Below are positions 23,197 through 35,823 of a stretch of DNA of 64,000 nt, piece after piece. The stretch is from Avena insularis (Eukaryota; Streptophyta; Magnoliopsida; Poales; Poaceae): contig CM042689.1 of assembly GCA_023614405.1 (NCBI GenBank), forward strand, positions 277,271,533-277,335,532, read 5' to 3'. The notes below the pieces were generated by a model. The model saw only the letters and a list, made by a program, of their open reading frames with translations. It searched no databases and was not told the DNA's origin. The stretch's first letter is position 1. Every line of letters starts with the position of its first letter. A program made the position numbers and the translations under genes.

Positions 23197-23808
23197 TCAA
23201 GTATTTTCAAATGAAGAAGCATCAACATCCATACTTGCAAAGTCTTCAACTATGAAAGCTATCTCATCCAAATGGGTTTTGGAGGATCCCTTCTCATCTC
23301 TCTTTGGTCTACTACTTTCATCAAAAAGATTTTCAGGAGCAATCCAATAAAAATTCTTTTCAAAGGCTTCATGCATTCCAACAAGCTTAAAGGGTATGGG
23401 TATTTTGAATTCTTCTCTAGCCTTAATTTTATCAGAAATACCCACAACATCTACACTTGAGCCTATCATATGGAAATGCTCAAAAACCTTTTTGGCCTCC
23501 CTAGCAACATCATGAAATTCTTTTGATAAAGTTTCAAGGATGAATTCTCTCTTTTCAGCATTCTTTTCTTCTTTTAGTTTTAGGAACAAGAATTGTATGA
23601 AGGGGTTAAGGCTAACAAACCTACCCTCCAACATGTGAACTAAAGAAGCTGCAGCAATCTCATAATTAGGAGCAAGATCTGCTATATATTTATCCTTAAT
23701 ATCCTCATGCTTGCTAACATAGTTAAAGAATTCTTCAATATTATCATTCCCAATTATGGAGCCACTACCTATTGCAAGATCTTTTAGGGCGAACTTGGGG
23801 AGCAACAT
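23197..23808 (-). CDS. Unknown 203-aa protein in place of gag (element 2)
   Basis: An uninterrupted frame of 203 codons starting MLLPKFALKDLA and ending ASSFENT. Its last residues match the end of the element 1 gag-protease product, and the DNA before the ATG (23809-24036) and after the stop matches element 1, but the body is unrelated to gag. The sequence is hydrophilic and mostly helix-prone, with a Lys/Glu-rich stretch near residues 75-115. No zinc knuckle, protease motif, signal peptide or clear membrane segment is visible. I do not recognise the family. It could be a captured host sequence, a replaced N-terminal polyprotein domain, or a helper for mobilisation in trans. Intactness next to a decayed gag suggests either youth or selection. 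Confidence 0.65.
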   Translation of the reverse strand: MLLPKFALKDLAIGSGSIIGNDNIEEFFNYVSKHEDIKDKYIADLAPNYEIAAASLVHMLEGRFVSLNPFIQFLFLKLKEEKNAEKREFILETLSKEFHDVAREAKKVFEHFHMIGSSVDVVGISDKIKAREEFKIPIPFKLVGMHEAFEKNFYWIAPENLFDESSRPKRDEKGSSKTHLDEIAFIVEDFASMDVDASSFENT

Positions 23809-24009
23809 GGTGAGCTAGAGCAAGGTGGCAACTAGAGTAGGAACTATTTATTTGTGTTTTTGAATAAATAAAGCAAACCAAACTAGACTAATTTTTGGGT
23901 TTTTTTTGGAAAGAGGCAAACAAAACCAAGCAAAATAAACCAAGCAAACTAAAAACAAAGTAAAGAGAAAGGAAGTGAAGGACTCCCCTTGTGAAGACGT
24001 CCTTAGCCT

Positions 24010-24026
24010 CCTCGACAACGGCGCCA
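24010..24026 (-). other. Primer-binding site, tRNA-Asp type (element 2)
   Basis: The minus strand reads TGGCGCCGTTGTCGAGG, close to the tRNA-Asp complement, 10 nt from the LTR at 24037. Confidence 0.8.
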
Positions 24027-27000
24027 GAAAACTTGTTGATGACTCCTTGATGGTGCCAGAGAACTTGACGTGGAGAACTTCATTGGAAACCCCAAGAGCA
24101 AGGTGTGATGAGCACAACAACAAGTCTTCCCTCGGTAGAGACCGAGGTTATAGAACCAGAAGAAGGAAGGAAACGTCACATAGGTGTTGCAAGCAACGCG
24201 GAGACCTGCACAACACAAACTCAAGATTTGCCCCAACGAATCAGTGAGGTTGTCAAGCTCACTGGTTTGCTATAACAAAAGATTAAACGTACCGTGTGGA
24301 AGGTAATGGTTTGCAACAAGTAAACAAGTAACAGTGGAAGATGTATCAATGGTAAAGATTGGACCGGGGTCCATAGTTCACTAGAGGTGCTCTCCTTAGA
24401 TAAACAACATGGCATGAAGGGTAAACAAATTACAGCAGGGCAATTGACAGGAACTGAGCAAGGCATAACAATGCAATTGACAGGGCAATTGATAGCTACT
24501 AACAACGGAGAGCATGTGTAACAACCCTAGTTTTATTAATGGTAAATAGGATTTGTTTGTGCATTCATGAGCATCATTTCATATTAAAATGCATGCATGA
24601 AATAAAAAGGTTTTCAAAACCCTAAACCCTAATCTTTCCCTCTCTATTTGAAAACCTTCAAATGGTTTTAAAATATTTGAAAACTACCAAAACAAAGTGA
24701 GCCCAAATGGATTATAAGGGTTCTGCAGTATTTAAAATGTTTATAATTTTTTTTGTATTTTGGAAATATTCAAAACAGATTAAAAAAATGAAAATTCAAA
24801 AGAGAGAAAACAGAACAGGAAATAGAAAAGAGTTTCAGAAAGAAAAAAATGTCTCCCTCTCTCTCTAGGCCGAGCCCATTTCTTCTCTCTTCCACTCCCT
24901 GCCGCCCACGCACAGCCGCAGCTCCCTTCCCTCGCGGCCCACTCGGCCTGTCCGCAGCCCACCCTGGCCCGGTAATGATTCACCCCACCTCCTGTCGTCT
25001 TCCTCCTGGCCGGCAAGCACCTGCGTGGCAGCCGCGTTGCCGTCAATCCTCGCCGGTGCTGCGATGCGCGCCGCCACTTGAGAGGGAGAGGATAAGAACA
25101 GCCGTGTTGTGCTCTCTCTCCCCATACCCATCTCGTCATCTCTCGCCCTCTCTCGCAGTTTTCCCCTTCGGCCCCGAAAACCTAGCTCCGGTCGTTGCTT
25201 CTCGCCGTCGTTGCCGACCACCCTTCGCCCAACCAAGGTTCCCATGATATCCGCCTTGTCCTGCTGGTGATCCTTGTCAAAGGAATCAAGCCAGGGTGCT
25301 CTGAGTCGAGCCCCATGGCGTCTTCTTCCCACCACCGACGGAGCTCGCCGTCGTCAACTCGTCGTCGTTCTTGCTCGCTTCGCTTCTCCGACATCACCAT
25401 CGCGTTCGTGGTGAGCCCACGGTCCTCACAAACCTCTTTGTTTCGTCTCTCTCTCGCGCTCTATCTCTCTCTCTCTGTCACCACCGTTGCCTACAAGAAG
25501 CCCCGCCCTGCTACCGGAGAAACCTAGCATGCCACTTCTCCCCTCTCCCTCTCTATCCCGAGCCATGGCTGAAACCATAGCTCACAGGAGCTCCATGATG
25601 TCGTCGTCCCCGACTACCCCGCGGTGCGCCGAGGCCACTGCTGGAAGCGCCTCGCCGCCCTCTTCCTCCTCACCGAAGCACGCATTCCCGGATGACCTCC
25701 TCTGGCCTGAATCGAGCACGAAAGCATCATCGGTCGCCGCCGTTGTTGCCATCGATTCGGCGCCGTCCAGCTTCCCCTCGCTCCACTGACCTCACCACCG
25801 TTCTCCTGGTGAGCAGCTGGTCCTCGTGGACCCTCTCCCTTGCTCCCTCTCGCTCTCTAGCCCCCTCCCCGTCGACCACCTGCCTCTACTGTCGCTCGCC
25901 GCCGTCGTGCTCCCTTCTCTGGTGACCCCCTGCAAGCGGCGCCGCCACTTTATGGTAGCCCTCGTCGTGCTCTTTCCAACGCCCCTAGCCGCGCATCCAA
26001 ACGCGCACTGGAACGGCCGATCCGTGCTCGATCTAGAGAGGCCTCCATTGCTGAACCCAGCATTGCATCATGCTAATGAAGTATTCTTTTTCTTTTCTTT
26101 TATCTATTTCAGTAAATCATTTCTGTAAATATTAAATCCCTGACATGTGGGCCCCTGTTGTAAGTGAGATAAATATTATCAGAAATTTTTTCTATTAAAT
26201 AAAATGTTAAAAGTAATTCTAAGATGTAAAATTATTTTATAATATTCTAAAATTGATTTAAAATGAATTAAAATGGAGAAATTCATAGCTAATTCATTTT
26301 AAATCAGAAAAATACTAATAATATATCAAAATGTTCAGAAAAATGAACTCTATCTATTTAAACTATAATCATGCATTGTTAACCAACTCTCATGACGAGT
26401 ATAATTAGAAGAACAGAATGAACTCCATAGGTGATTCCGAGGATCCCCCTATTCTAGGGTTTGGACCTCTCGGACCCTGTTTAAAATGGTCTGTAAGACC
26501 CCACCTTTATAAAGGTAAAGGTCCCTGTGATTGCAATGCTAGTCCCTAGATCAAAAGCTAGCATCCACAGTTTAAGATGAAGTACACAGAAACAAAGGTC
26601 ATTATTACTTCGTCATTTCAGAGATAACATAGTCTTTTACAACTCCATAGCCATAGGCTAGTACACGAGTTTAACTTAACAATATAAATAAAAGTCTTCA
26701 TCTTCATGTGCCACAGGCAAGCATGTTGAGTGTAGACTCATAACCCTAATCCTCATCAGAGTAACCTGCAACATCACAAATTACAGCCACAGTGGGTCAA
26801 TACATTGGAATATTATTGGCAAGTGATACCTTAGTAGAATAATAGTATCTAGCTTCTACATGAATTTTGTTAAGTGTAGCTTAGGCTTGCTTTGCTCAAA
26901 ATAGGTTTTACCTATCAGTTGAAAACACTAAGTTTTTGTTTGGCAAAAACTCCCAAGGAACCACCAATAGACATTGGTGAAACTTTACCCTTGTTTAACC

Positions 27001-27957
27001 ACAAGTTTTTAACTTTGAAATTGGGATGAGGAGATTCTTGATAGCTTCCATGTCTTGATGCTCAAATTGTCCATTTCCGGGGACACGGCTAAGTACTTAT
27101 ATTCTTTCTTCTATAGAGGTGGTTCACTTTCCCCACAAGACTCGACATGCATCGAGACAGGACCTTTCAGAAGCCTTACCTTAGACCAAAATGGACGCGC
27201 TCCAAACCTATCATCCCCTACCACCAACTTTCCATTTGGCTAAGTTATTGCAACCTATATGATCTAGGTAGAGCCCATAATGCCATGTGGCTGCACCAGA
27301 AGCTTCTTAACATATGGCATCTCAAATCCCTTTGTTCCTGGGTGGCATTCCACAAGTGAGATACACAGGGTAGGCCATTTAAAAATGGGCCCTGGTAACC
27401 ACTCAACAAAAATCCAACCATGCAATTACCATTCCACCCAGGTGTTTCATTCACTTAGTTGTTTTATTAAGCAAAAACATAAGTCAAATACTTAGCAATA
27501 TTTTTCCATAGCAAGTATATAATCCACCCTTGGTTGCTACTAGCTAGGCTAAGCATGGCAATAGAAAGTATCTTAACTTAGAGAAAATTCTAACAATTCT
27601 ACAACTACTAGGATTTCCCAAGCATAGCATATAGATACTTAGTAAAAATATCATGCAAGCCCTATACAAAATATCACTAATGCATAGTCAAAATATTGGG
27701 ACAAAAATATGAAGCACCACTTGCCTTGGTAGTTGGGGGAGCAACAACAATCCTCACAGTCACAATCACCACTAGCACCAAAATCTACACATAAAATGAT
27801 AGCACCAAATTCATATTTCAAATAATCAAACAAAAATATATGAATGCATGCAAATTCCATGTGATGATTTTTCTAAACTAAACAAGACAAGAAAAACAGT
27901 ATTGAACAATAAACTAAACATTTATCCACCAAATAAACTTAATTTGGCTTTTAAAAC

Positions 27958-30900
27958 TGTAAGATCCCTCCTTTGTAAAGGAAAGGATCCCTGTGATTGC
28001 AATGCTAGTCCCTGGATCAATGCTAGCATCCACAGTTTAAGATGAAGTACATAGAAACAAAGGTCATTATTACATATCATTCCAGAGACAAACATAGTAT
28101 TTTACAACTCCATGGCCACAAGCCTACTACAAGAGTTCAAATATAAAATAAGATAAATAAGTCTTCATCTTCATGTGCCACAGGCAAGCAAGTTGAGTGT
28201 AGACTCATGACTCCTAATCATCATCAGAATATCCTGCAACATCACAAGTTACAGCCTCAGTGGGTCAATACATTGGAATAGTATTGGCAAGTGATACCTT
28301 AGTAGAATATTGGTGGACTAGATACTATATGCATTTTGGCTAAGTGTAGCTTAGGCTTGCTTTGCTCAAAATAGGTTTTGCCTATCAGTTGAAAACACTA
28401 AGTTTTCTTTGATGAAAATCCTTCCCAAGAAACCACCAATAGACATTGGGGTCCTTCACCCTTGTTCAACCACAAGTTTTTACTTAGAAATTGGGATGAG
28501 GAGATTCTTGATAGCTTCCATGTCTTTATACTCAAGTTGTCCAATACCAGGGACATGGCTAAGTACTTAGATTCTTCCATCTTCAGAGGTTGTGCACTTT
28601 CCCCACAAGACTTGATTTTCACCAAGACAGGACCTTTCAGAAGCCTTCCCTTAGACCAAATGGATGCGTTCCAACCTATCATCCCACTACCACCAACTAT
28701 CCAAATGGCTAAGTTATTGCAACCTATGTGATCCAGGCAGAGCCCATATTGCCAAGTGGCTGCACTAGAATCTTCTTAACATTTGGCCTCTCAAATCCCT
28801 TTGTTCCTGGGTGGCTTTCCACAAGTGAGATACACAAGGTAACCATAGAAATGGGCCTTGTGTAACCACTCAACATAACCCATTCCTTCCATTCCACCGA
28901 GGTGTTTCATTCACTTAGTTGTTTTATTAAACCAAAAACATAGTCCAAAGACTTATAAATATTTATTCATAGCATGAATATATAACCACCCTTGGTTGCT
29001 ACTAGCTAGGCTAAGCATGGCATTGTTAAGACTTAGAAATATTTCTAGCAATTCTACAACTACTAGGATTTCCCAAGCATAGCATATAGATCAAAAATAT
29101 CCATGCAAGACTAGCAAAATATTTCTAATGCATATTTGAAAACATAGGAATAAAATCATGAAGCACCACTTGCCTTGGTAGTTTGGAGAGTAGCTACAAT
29201 CCTCACAATCACAATCACTATTTGCACCAAAATCTACACATAAAATGATAGCACCAAATCACATACAAAATAAATACAAGCAAAAATATATGGATGCATG
29301 CAAAATGATATGTGATGATTTTCTATACTCAACAAGACAAGTGCACAGTACTGATTCATAAACAAGTTCAAAACTTGGCAAACAAACTATATTTGAACAT
29401 TAAAACATTTCTCAAATAATTATTATATCCAAATTATGCCTACACATGTTTCTGCAAAAACACCCATTTTAACAGAAGCAAAACATTAAACACATTGGAT
29501 AAATGGAAAGGGCTTTCTCTCCTGATTCCATTGATATAAAATTTGTCAAATTTGGACGTGGGAATCAAAAGTTATGAATTAAACAAGTTTAAACTTTTAA
29601 TAGGTCAAATTTCTGATTTTAAATCAAAGGACTAGCCACGCGGCAGCGTCTGATTGGCTGGTACCGTTTCGCATTGGATCGCATCTGCGAACCTTTGGAT
29701 CTAACTAGATCGTGCGGCACAGATCTAAACTTACCCCTTCGTTAAGTGATCTATCCTATGCGTTAGATCTAGATCCTACGATGTTCGATCAACCTACCAA
29801 GAACTAGCGGCACGCGGCGGTGGTGAGCGGCGGCGCGCTATGTCTACGCCGGCGCGGTGGCTACAGAGGGGGTTGGGGTCGTCGGAGATGCTTACCAGAC
29901 TCGCGGCGATGTGCTGAAGCTCAACGTGGCAGTGGCTTGACAAGGGGCGCGCGGACACGGCGAGGATTCCTCGTCGGAGTAGAGGCAGACGTCGGGCAAA
30001 CCTTGGCATCATCGGAGGCGAGGTTCTGGTGCAAGCTAAGACGAACTAGTGAGGCTGTTGGATGCGCACAAACCAGGCGAACATGTACGTATCGAAAAGG
30101 AGAGAAGGGGTGGTCGGGAACTACCAAGAGGGGTCGCCGGAGTTGCGCCGAGCTTTGGTTGTTTCCAGTGGGGGACGGTGACGATGTTCTAGGATGATAC
30201 AGAGAGAAAGAAATGCATGAGAAGATGCGCAGGGTCATGTAGAACATGCTCGCATGAAGCAGAGACAAAGGGGTGGACGAGGCTCACCGGAATTGGTCGC
30301 TGGAGGTCGTCGGTGCTGCGGCGGTGTGGGCACGATTACGGGTAGCCTGGTGGCGTGGAGTCTGTGCTGTGTGAGGGTAAATGAGCGGCGAGGGGAGGGG
30401 TTTAAGTAGGCAGTAGCGCGATAGGAAACGTTCGCAGAATCAAGGCTAATTACGCCGCGCCATTATCGGCATCAACGTGGCGGCGTGGTCTGGTAGCGAT
30501 TTTGGGGAACGACGGGGTGGCGTGGTCGGGGTCCACTTGTCGGAGAGGGTATCTTGTGAACGCGGTGAGAAACAGAGGGAGAGGGGGAAACCCGGGTGGG
30601 CTGGTTATTGGGCTGGTTTCGTTGTTGGGCCAAAAGCCTGGCGCCGGCCTTTTTCCTTTTCTCTATTCTTTTTCCATTTCTGTTTTAATTTTCTGATTCC
30701 ATTTTCAAACAAATTCAAATGCCATTTGAATTCAAATTTGTTCTGGACTTTTGTAGAGTGTAACACTCATATTTTTGGGTATAAAAACATGTGGTCTCAC
30801 TGTATTACATTGGTCCTTTTGTTCAAACAAAATAAGCAGTGACATAACACTTGAACAAATTTTGAAAATGGGTTTAAATCCATATTTTTTTTGTAATCTT

Positions 30901-31135
30901 TCGTTTGAGCACTAGCAATCAAGCAAAACATTTTGAGAGCAACAAGGTTTGGTTTTGAAACAAATAATCTCCATTTGAGAGTGGTATTTGATTAATGCTT
31001 GATCACATAAAATCATAGCTCCCAAGTTCTGTTTTCTTTCCAAAAAGAGTTTGAAGAGTTTGAATTTGATCCCTAAATGATATGCATGCATGCATGATAT
31101 GAAATCTTTGAAAACATGATTTTAGGGATGTTACA
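27958..31135 (-). repeat. 3' LTR of the Tekay-type element
   Basis: 3178 bp, TGTAACATCCC... on the minus strand to ...GGGATCTTACA, with the polypurine tract on its inner side. GC-rich block at about 29640-30680 and AT-rich remainder. Confidence 0.92.
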
Positions 31136-31149
31136 AATCTAACCCCCTT
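31136..31149 (-). other. Polypurine tract of the Tekay-type element
   Basis: AAGGGGGTTAGATT on the minus strand directly before the 3' LTR. Confidence 0.8.
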
Positions 31150-31912
31150 AAGGTGAATCTCGCCCTCGAGATTCGGGTTGGCTAGCAAATAGGTGAGGGT
31201 GGTCTTTCCGAAGATCATCTTCTCTTTCCCATGTTGCTTCTTCTTCGGAATGATGGTTCCATTGAACTTTGCAGAATTTGATAGTCTTAGTCCGTGTAAC
31301 TCTTTCTGTAGTCAGAATCTTGATAGGTTTCTCTTCATAGGTTAGATCACTTTCCAATTGGACCTCTTCCAAAGGTATAGTATCCTTCAAAGAAGTCTCT
31401 TCCATTTCTGGATGGCATCTCTTAAGCTGACTCACATGAAACACATTATGAACAGCTGACAAAGATTCTGGCAATTCAATCTCATAAGCTACTTCTCCTT
31501 TACGACTCAGAATCTTGAATGGTCCAACATATCTTGGGGCCAACTTTCCTTTGACTCCAAACCTCTTCACTCCACGGAGTGGTGACACTCTAAGATAAGC
31601 TCTATCACCTACTTCATAGATGACTTCTCTACGCTTAGGATCTGCGTAGCTCTTTTGTCGAGACTGTGCTATCTTCAATCTGTCCTTGACTAGCTTGACT
31701 TTATCTTCAGCCTCTTTGATTAGTTCTGGTCCGAACAAACTTCTTTCTCCCACACCATTCCATAGCAATGGGGTGGTACACTTTCTCCCATAGAGAAACT
31801 CAAATGGTGCCATCTCAATACTGGCTTGATAGCTATTATTGTAAGAGAATTCTGCGTAAGGCAGACTTTCATCCCAACTGGCTCCATAGTCTAGAGCACA
31901 TGCTCTCAACAT
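31148..31912 (-). pseudogene. Integrase C-terminus and chromodomain (Tekay-type)
   Basis: A 254-codon frame continuing the integrase after the damaged catalytic region. It holds the typical LPYAEFSYNNSYQ and APFEFLYGRKC segments, the GPFKIL motif, the VFHVSQLK segment, and at the end a chromodomain-like VQWNHHSEEEATWE segment. In chromoviruses this domain directs insertion to particular chromatin, such as H3K9-methylated regions. It is in the same frame as 31949-33223, because small deletions between the two ORFs add up to a multiple of three. The TAG codons and frameshifts upstream prevent normal production. Confidence 0.88.
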
Positions 31913-31948
31913 ATCTTCAAGAATCTGATTAGTCCTTTACTGCATCCA

Positions 31949-33904
31949 TCATTCGAGGATGAAAAGCAGTGCTGAATTCCAACCTTGTTCCCAATGACTC
32001 ATGTAATTGCCTCCAAAATGAGAAGTGAATTGAGTTCCCCTATCAGACACAATACTCTTGGGTACTCCATGTAGACATACAATTCTACTCATATAGATCT
32101 TGGCTAACTTAGCACTTGTATAGGTTGTCTTCACGGGTATGAAATGAGACACTTTAGTTAGGCGATCCACTACTACCCAAATGGAATCATATCCTGACCT
32201 GGTCCTTGGCAATCCGGTGATGAAATCCATACCAATATTGTCCCATTTCCAATCAGGAATAGGAAGTGGTTGTAACAATCCCGCTGGTTTCTGATGTTCC
32301 GCTTTCACTCTACTACATACATCACACAAAGCAATATGTTCGGCAGTGTCCTTCTTGAGATTATTCCACCAAAATCTTTCCTTCATATCCATGTACATTT
32401 TGGTGTTACCCGGATGAATAGAATATGGTGAGTTATGTGCTTCCTGTAATATCAGTTTCCGAAGTTCCGGATCTTGTGGAACACAGATACGTTTTCCATG
32501 CCATAAAGTACCCTGTTCGTCTTCATGGAATCCTTTGGCTTTTCCCTTGCCAATCTTTTCCTTAATCTCTTCAATTTCCTTATCTGCCTTTTGGGCTTCT
32601 TTGATCTTGTCCAACAAGGTGGGTTGAACATCCATAGACATGAGATGTCCCTCGGGCACAATCTCCAATCTTAGATCTCTAAATTGGGCACAAAGATCAT
32701 CTAGCAATTCTCCCTTAGTAAGGCCATTCACAAAAACTTTACGGCTTAGAGCATCCGCCACAATATTTGCTTTACCGGGGTGGTATTGCAAACTCAAGTC
32801 ATAGTCCTTGATGAGTTCTAGCCATCTTCTTTGTCTCATGTTAATTTCCTTCTGGGTGAAGATATACTTCAAACTCTTGTGATCTGTGAACACTTCACAT
32901 CGCTTTCCCAAAAGATAATGTCTCCATGTTTTGAGTGCATGGACAACAGAGGCTAACTCTAAATCATGAGTAGGGTAGTTCACTTCATGAGTTTTGAGTT
33001 GTCTCGAGGCATAAGACACAACTTTCCCTTCTTGCATAAGTAATGCACCTAATCCATGATGAGATGCATCACAATACACTTGGAAATCTTTCTCCAAATC
33101 TGGCGAACATAAGACTGGTGCTGTCACTAGTCTCTTCTTCAATTCTTGAAAGCTGAGTTCACAACATTGTGACCAAGCAAATTTCTTGTCTTTCTTTAGC
33201 AATTCTGTCATAGGTTTTGCCACCTTGGAGAAATTCTCAATGAACCTTCTGTAGTAACCTGCTAAGCCAAGGAAACTACGAACCTATTTCACTGACTTGG
33301 GAGATTCCCATTCAATTACAGCTGAAACTTTAGCAGGATCAACTGCTACACCATCTCCTGACACCATGTGTCCAAGAAAACCAACTTCATTTAGCCAAAA
33401 TTCACACTTGTTGAATTTGGCATACAGCTTATGCTCTCTAAGCTTCTCAAGTATCAAACGCAAATGTCCTTCATGCTCTTCTTTGCTCTTGGAGTAGATC
33501 AGAATGTCATCGATGAAAACGACAACAAACTTATCAAGGAATTCCATGAACACCTTGTTCATCATATTCATGAAGTACGCTGGTGCATTGGTCAAACCAA
33601 ATGGCATCACGGTATACTCATACAATCCATACCTTGTGGTAAAAGTTGTCTTAGGTATGTCTTGTTCCCTTATCTTGAGCTAGAAATAACCTGACCGGAG
33701 ATCAATCTTTGAGAACACACAAGCTCCTTCTAACTGATCAAACAAGTCATTGATTCTAGGCAAAGGGTATTTGTTCTTGATAGTCACCTCATTGAGTGAA
33801 CGGTAATAACCTTTGACTTCTATCTTTCTTTTCCACAAACAAAACTGGTGCTCCCCAAGATGAAGAACTTGGTTGGATAAATCCTTTCTGCAACTGTTCT
33901 CCAA
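31949..33904 (-). pseudogene. Reverse transcriptase, RNase H, integrase core (Tekay-type)
   Basis: Reverse transcriptase is seen from [12 protein letters not shown] (about 33760) through MPFGLTNAP and the catalytic [11 protein letters not shown] (about 33500) to [14 protein letters not shown]. RNase H begins with [13 protein letters not shown] and includes the [10 protein letters not shown] segment. Integrase follows, with its zinc-binding part around HPGNTKMY...CDVC and catalytic residues in GMDFITGL and VSDRGTQF. Two in-frame TAG codons (33680-33682, 33284-33286) sit where glutamines are usual. A one-base loss near 32025 and a two-base loss near 31935 destroy the third catalytic residue, the Glu. 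The entry frame from protease is broken near 33810-33840 by a small deletion. Confidence 0.88.
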
Positions 33905-35597
33905 GTTGTTTCTTGAGTTCTTTCAACTCATCCACTGACATATTGTACGGTCTCTTTGCTATTGGTCCAGATCCTGGTAGCAAATCAATAAGAAACTCCA
34001 CATCTCTATCTGGTGGCATTCCTGGCAATTCTTCCGGAAACACATCTGGGTACTCGCTCACAATGGGCACATTGTCCATGCTAACCCCCTTAAGAGAATT
34101 TAGCTTACTCCTTTTTGCCTCAAAGTTGGTCTTGAATCTGATCCTCTTATTTTCTGGAGTTGTGAGTGAGACAGTATGATTGGCACAATCTATCACTCCC
34201 TTGTGTTTAGTCATCCAGTCCATTCCCAAAATAACATCCAATCCTTGGGAATTTAGGATTATCAAGTTAACGGGAAACTTATACTTCCCAAACTCTATGA
34301 CTAGATCATGACATCCTGAATTCACTATCATTTCTCTGCCAGGAGAACTTACTTTTATAGGACACCCAATAGTTTCTACCGGTAGTTCATTTATTTCAAC
34401 AAATGCTCTTGATATGAATGAATGAGATGCACTAGTATCAAAGAGAACAAATGCTAGAACATAATTGAGTTTGAACTTACCAGCAACAGCATTAGGTTCC
34501 TCATAAATTTCCTCCACATTGATGTGGTTCACTTGTCCCTTTTGAAAAGGGTTGGGCTTGTTGGGTCCTTCAACTTTCTTTTCTAGGCATTCATTTTCAT
34601 AATGCCCCATCTTCTTGCACTTGAAACACTCAACCTGACTAAGATCCTTCTTGACAGGCTGGCTTCCACTGCCACTTCCATTGTGGTGGCTATTATATCC
34701 ACCCTTGTGATTCTTGTACTTGTCATTGTCATGACTACGGTGACTCTTGTTGTCATGATGACGGTTGTGGTTGTGGTGCTTATTGAATTTCCCATGCTTG
34801 TGGGATCCTGAACTCCCACTATCATCATAATTGGAACGCTTGTGAGACGATCCCGAGCTGTGCTTGTCAGGGTGCTTTCTTTTCCTGCTTTTAACTTGTT
34901 TCATCTTGCTCTCCAAAATAGCAGCCTTGTCACAAAGATACTGGTATGTGGGAACATAGGCCACAGCTAACTGCAGGTTCAGTTCAGCATTCAACCCTTC
35001 AAGGAACTTTTCCTTCCTCTTAGCATCAGTGTCAACTTCATCCGGTGCATATCGCGACAGATTGTTGAACTCCCCAATATATTCAGCCACGCTGCGGTGG
35101 CGTTGCTTCAAGTTATGAAACTCTTTCTTCTTCAAACTCATCACTCCGGATAAGATGTGAGCAGTACGGAAACCATATTCAAAGATAGCCCATGTCACAT
35201 CCTCAATGGGAGTGGTGATCTGGAAGTTATCCCACCAAGTGGCTGCTGGTCCTTCCAACAAGTGAGCTACAAATCTGACTTTCTCTTCATCAGTACAGCC
35301 AACAGTTACCAAGTCCTTGTTCATAGAGCGTAGCCAATCATTGGCCACCATAGGATCAGTAGTTCCTGAGAACTTTGCTGGCCTCAGTCTCAAGAACCTG
35401 GTAAGCATGTCAAAACCCGGTGGGTTGTTCTGATTGTTGTTGTTGTTGTTATTGTTGTTATTGTTGTTGTTGTTGTTCTGGTTCTGGATGAACGTAGTCA
35501 TCATTTTCATCAGCTGAGTCTGAGCTGTCATCATTTGCTGCATCTCAGGGGTGATGTTGTTGTTGTTGGGGTTGGGATTGGCACGTCGGGGAGGCAT
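33789..35597 (-). pseudogene. Gag-protease and start of RT (Tekay-type)
   Basis: I take MPPRRANPN at 35597 as the start because family gags begin this way and it follows an AG that looks like a splice acceptor; the frame itself is open to 35681. An Asn tract (encoded at 35434-35477) precedes the capsid domain (FLRLRPAKFSG...ATWWDNFQ). Next come a basic, His- and Ser-rich region and the zinc knuckle CFKCKKMGHYENEC. The aspartic protease core reads FDTSASHSF, with Ser where the active-site Gly is expected, followed by DVILGMDWM. The frame runs into the first part of reverse transcriptase (PDVFPEELPGMPP) and is lost near 33840. Gag is therefore intact; pol is not. Confidence 0.88.
35434..35477. 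repeat. Trinucleotide microsatellite (GTT/AAC)n in gag
   Basis: Mostly GTT triplets with a few ATT interruptions on the plus strand; it encodes a polyasparagine tract in gag and is likely length-variable between copies. Confidence 0.9.
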
Positions 35598-35823
35598 CTG
35601 TGGTTTGTTCAATAGAGATAAGAATGAGATACCCATAGATGCTAACATGCACAATACATCACATAAACATTCACCAAACAAGCATCATAATAATAATAGT
35701 TCAACAACATAAATGACAAGTTTGCAAAGTAAACACACCAATAGCAAGCCATCCACATGTTGGATGGCCATTGCGACTCAATAATCAAAGACATGATAAA
35801 TAAAGGTAAATGAGTAGTCATCA

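Noticed and set aside
24849..26128. Several open frames of 100-150 codons on both strands in GC-rich sequence
   Set aside because: They lie inside a solo LTR, overlap each other on both strands, are rich in Ser/Pro/Arg from CT and CG repeats, and show no domain. GC-rich sequence gives long chance frames.
29794..30268. Frames of 115-125 codons repeated at 39225-39781
   Set aside because: They are repeated only because both positions are the two LTRs of one element. No motif is present and the frames differ by stops and shifts.
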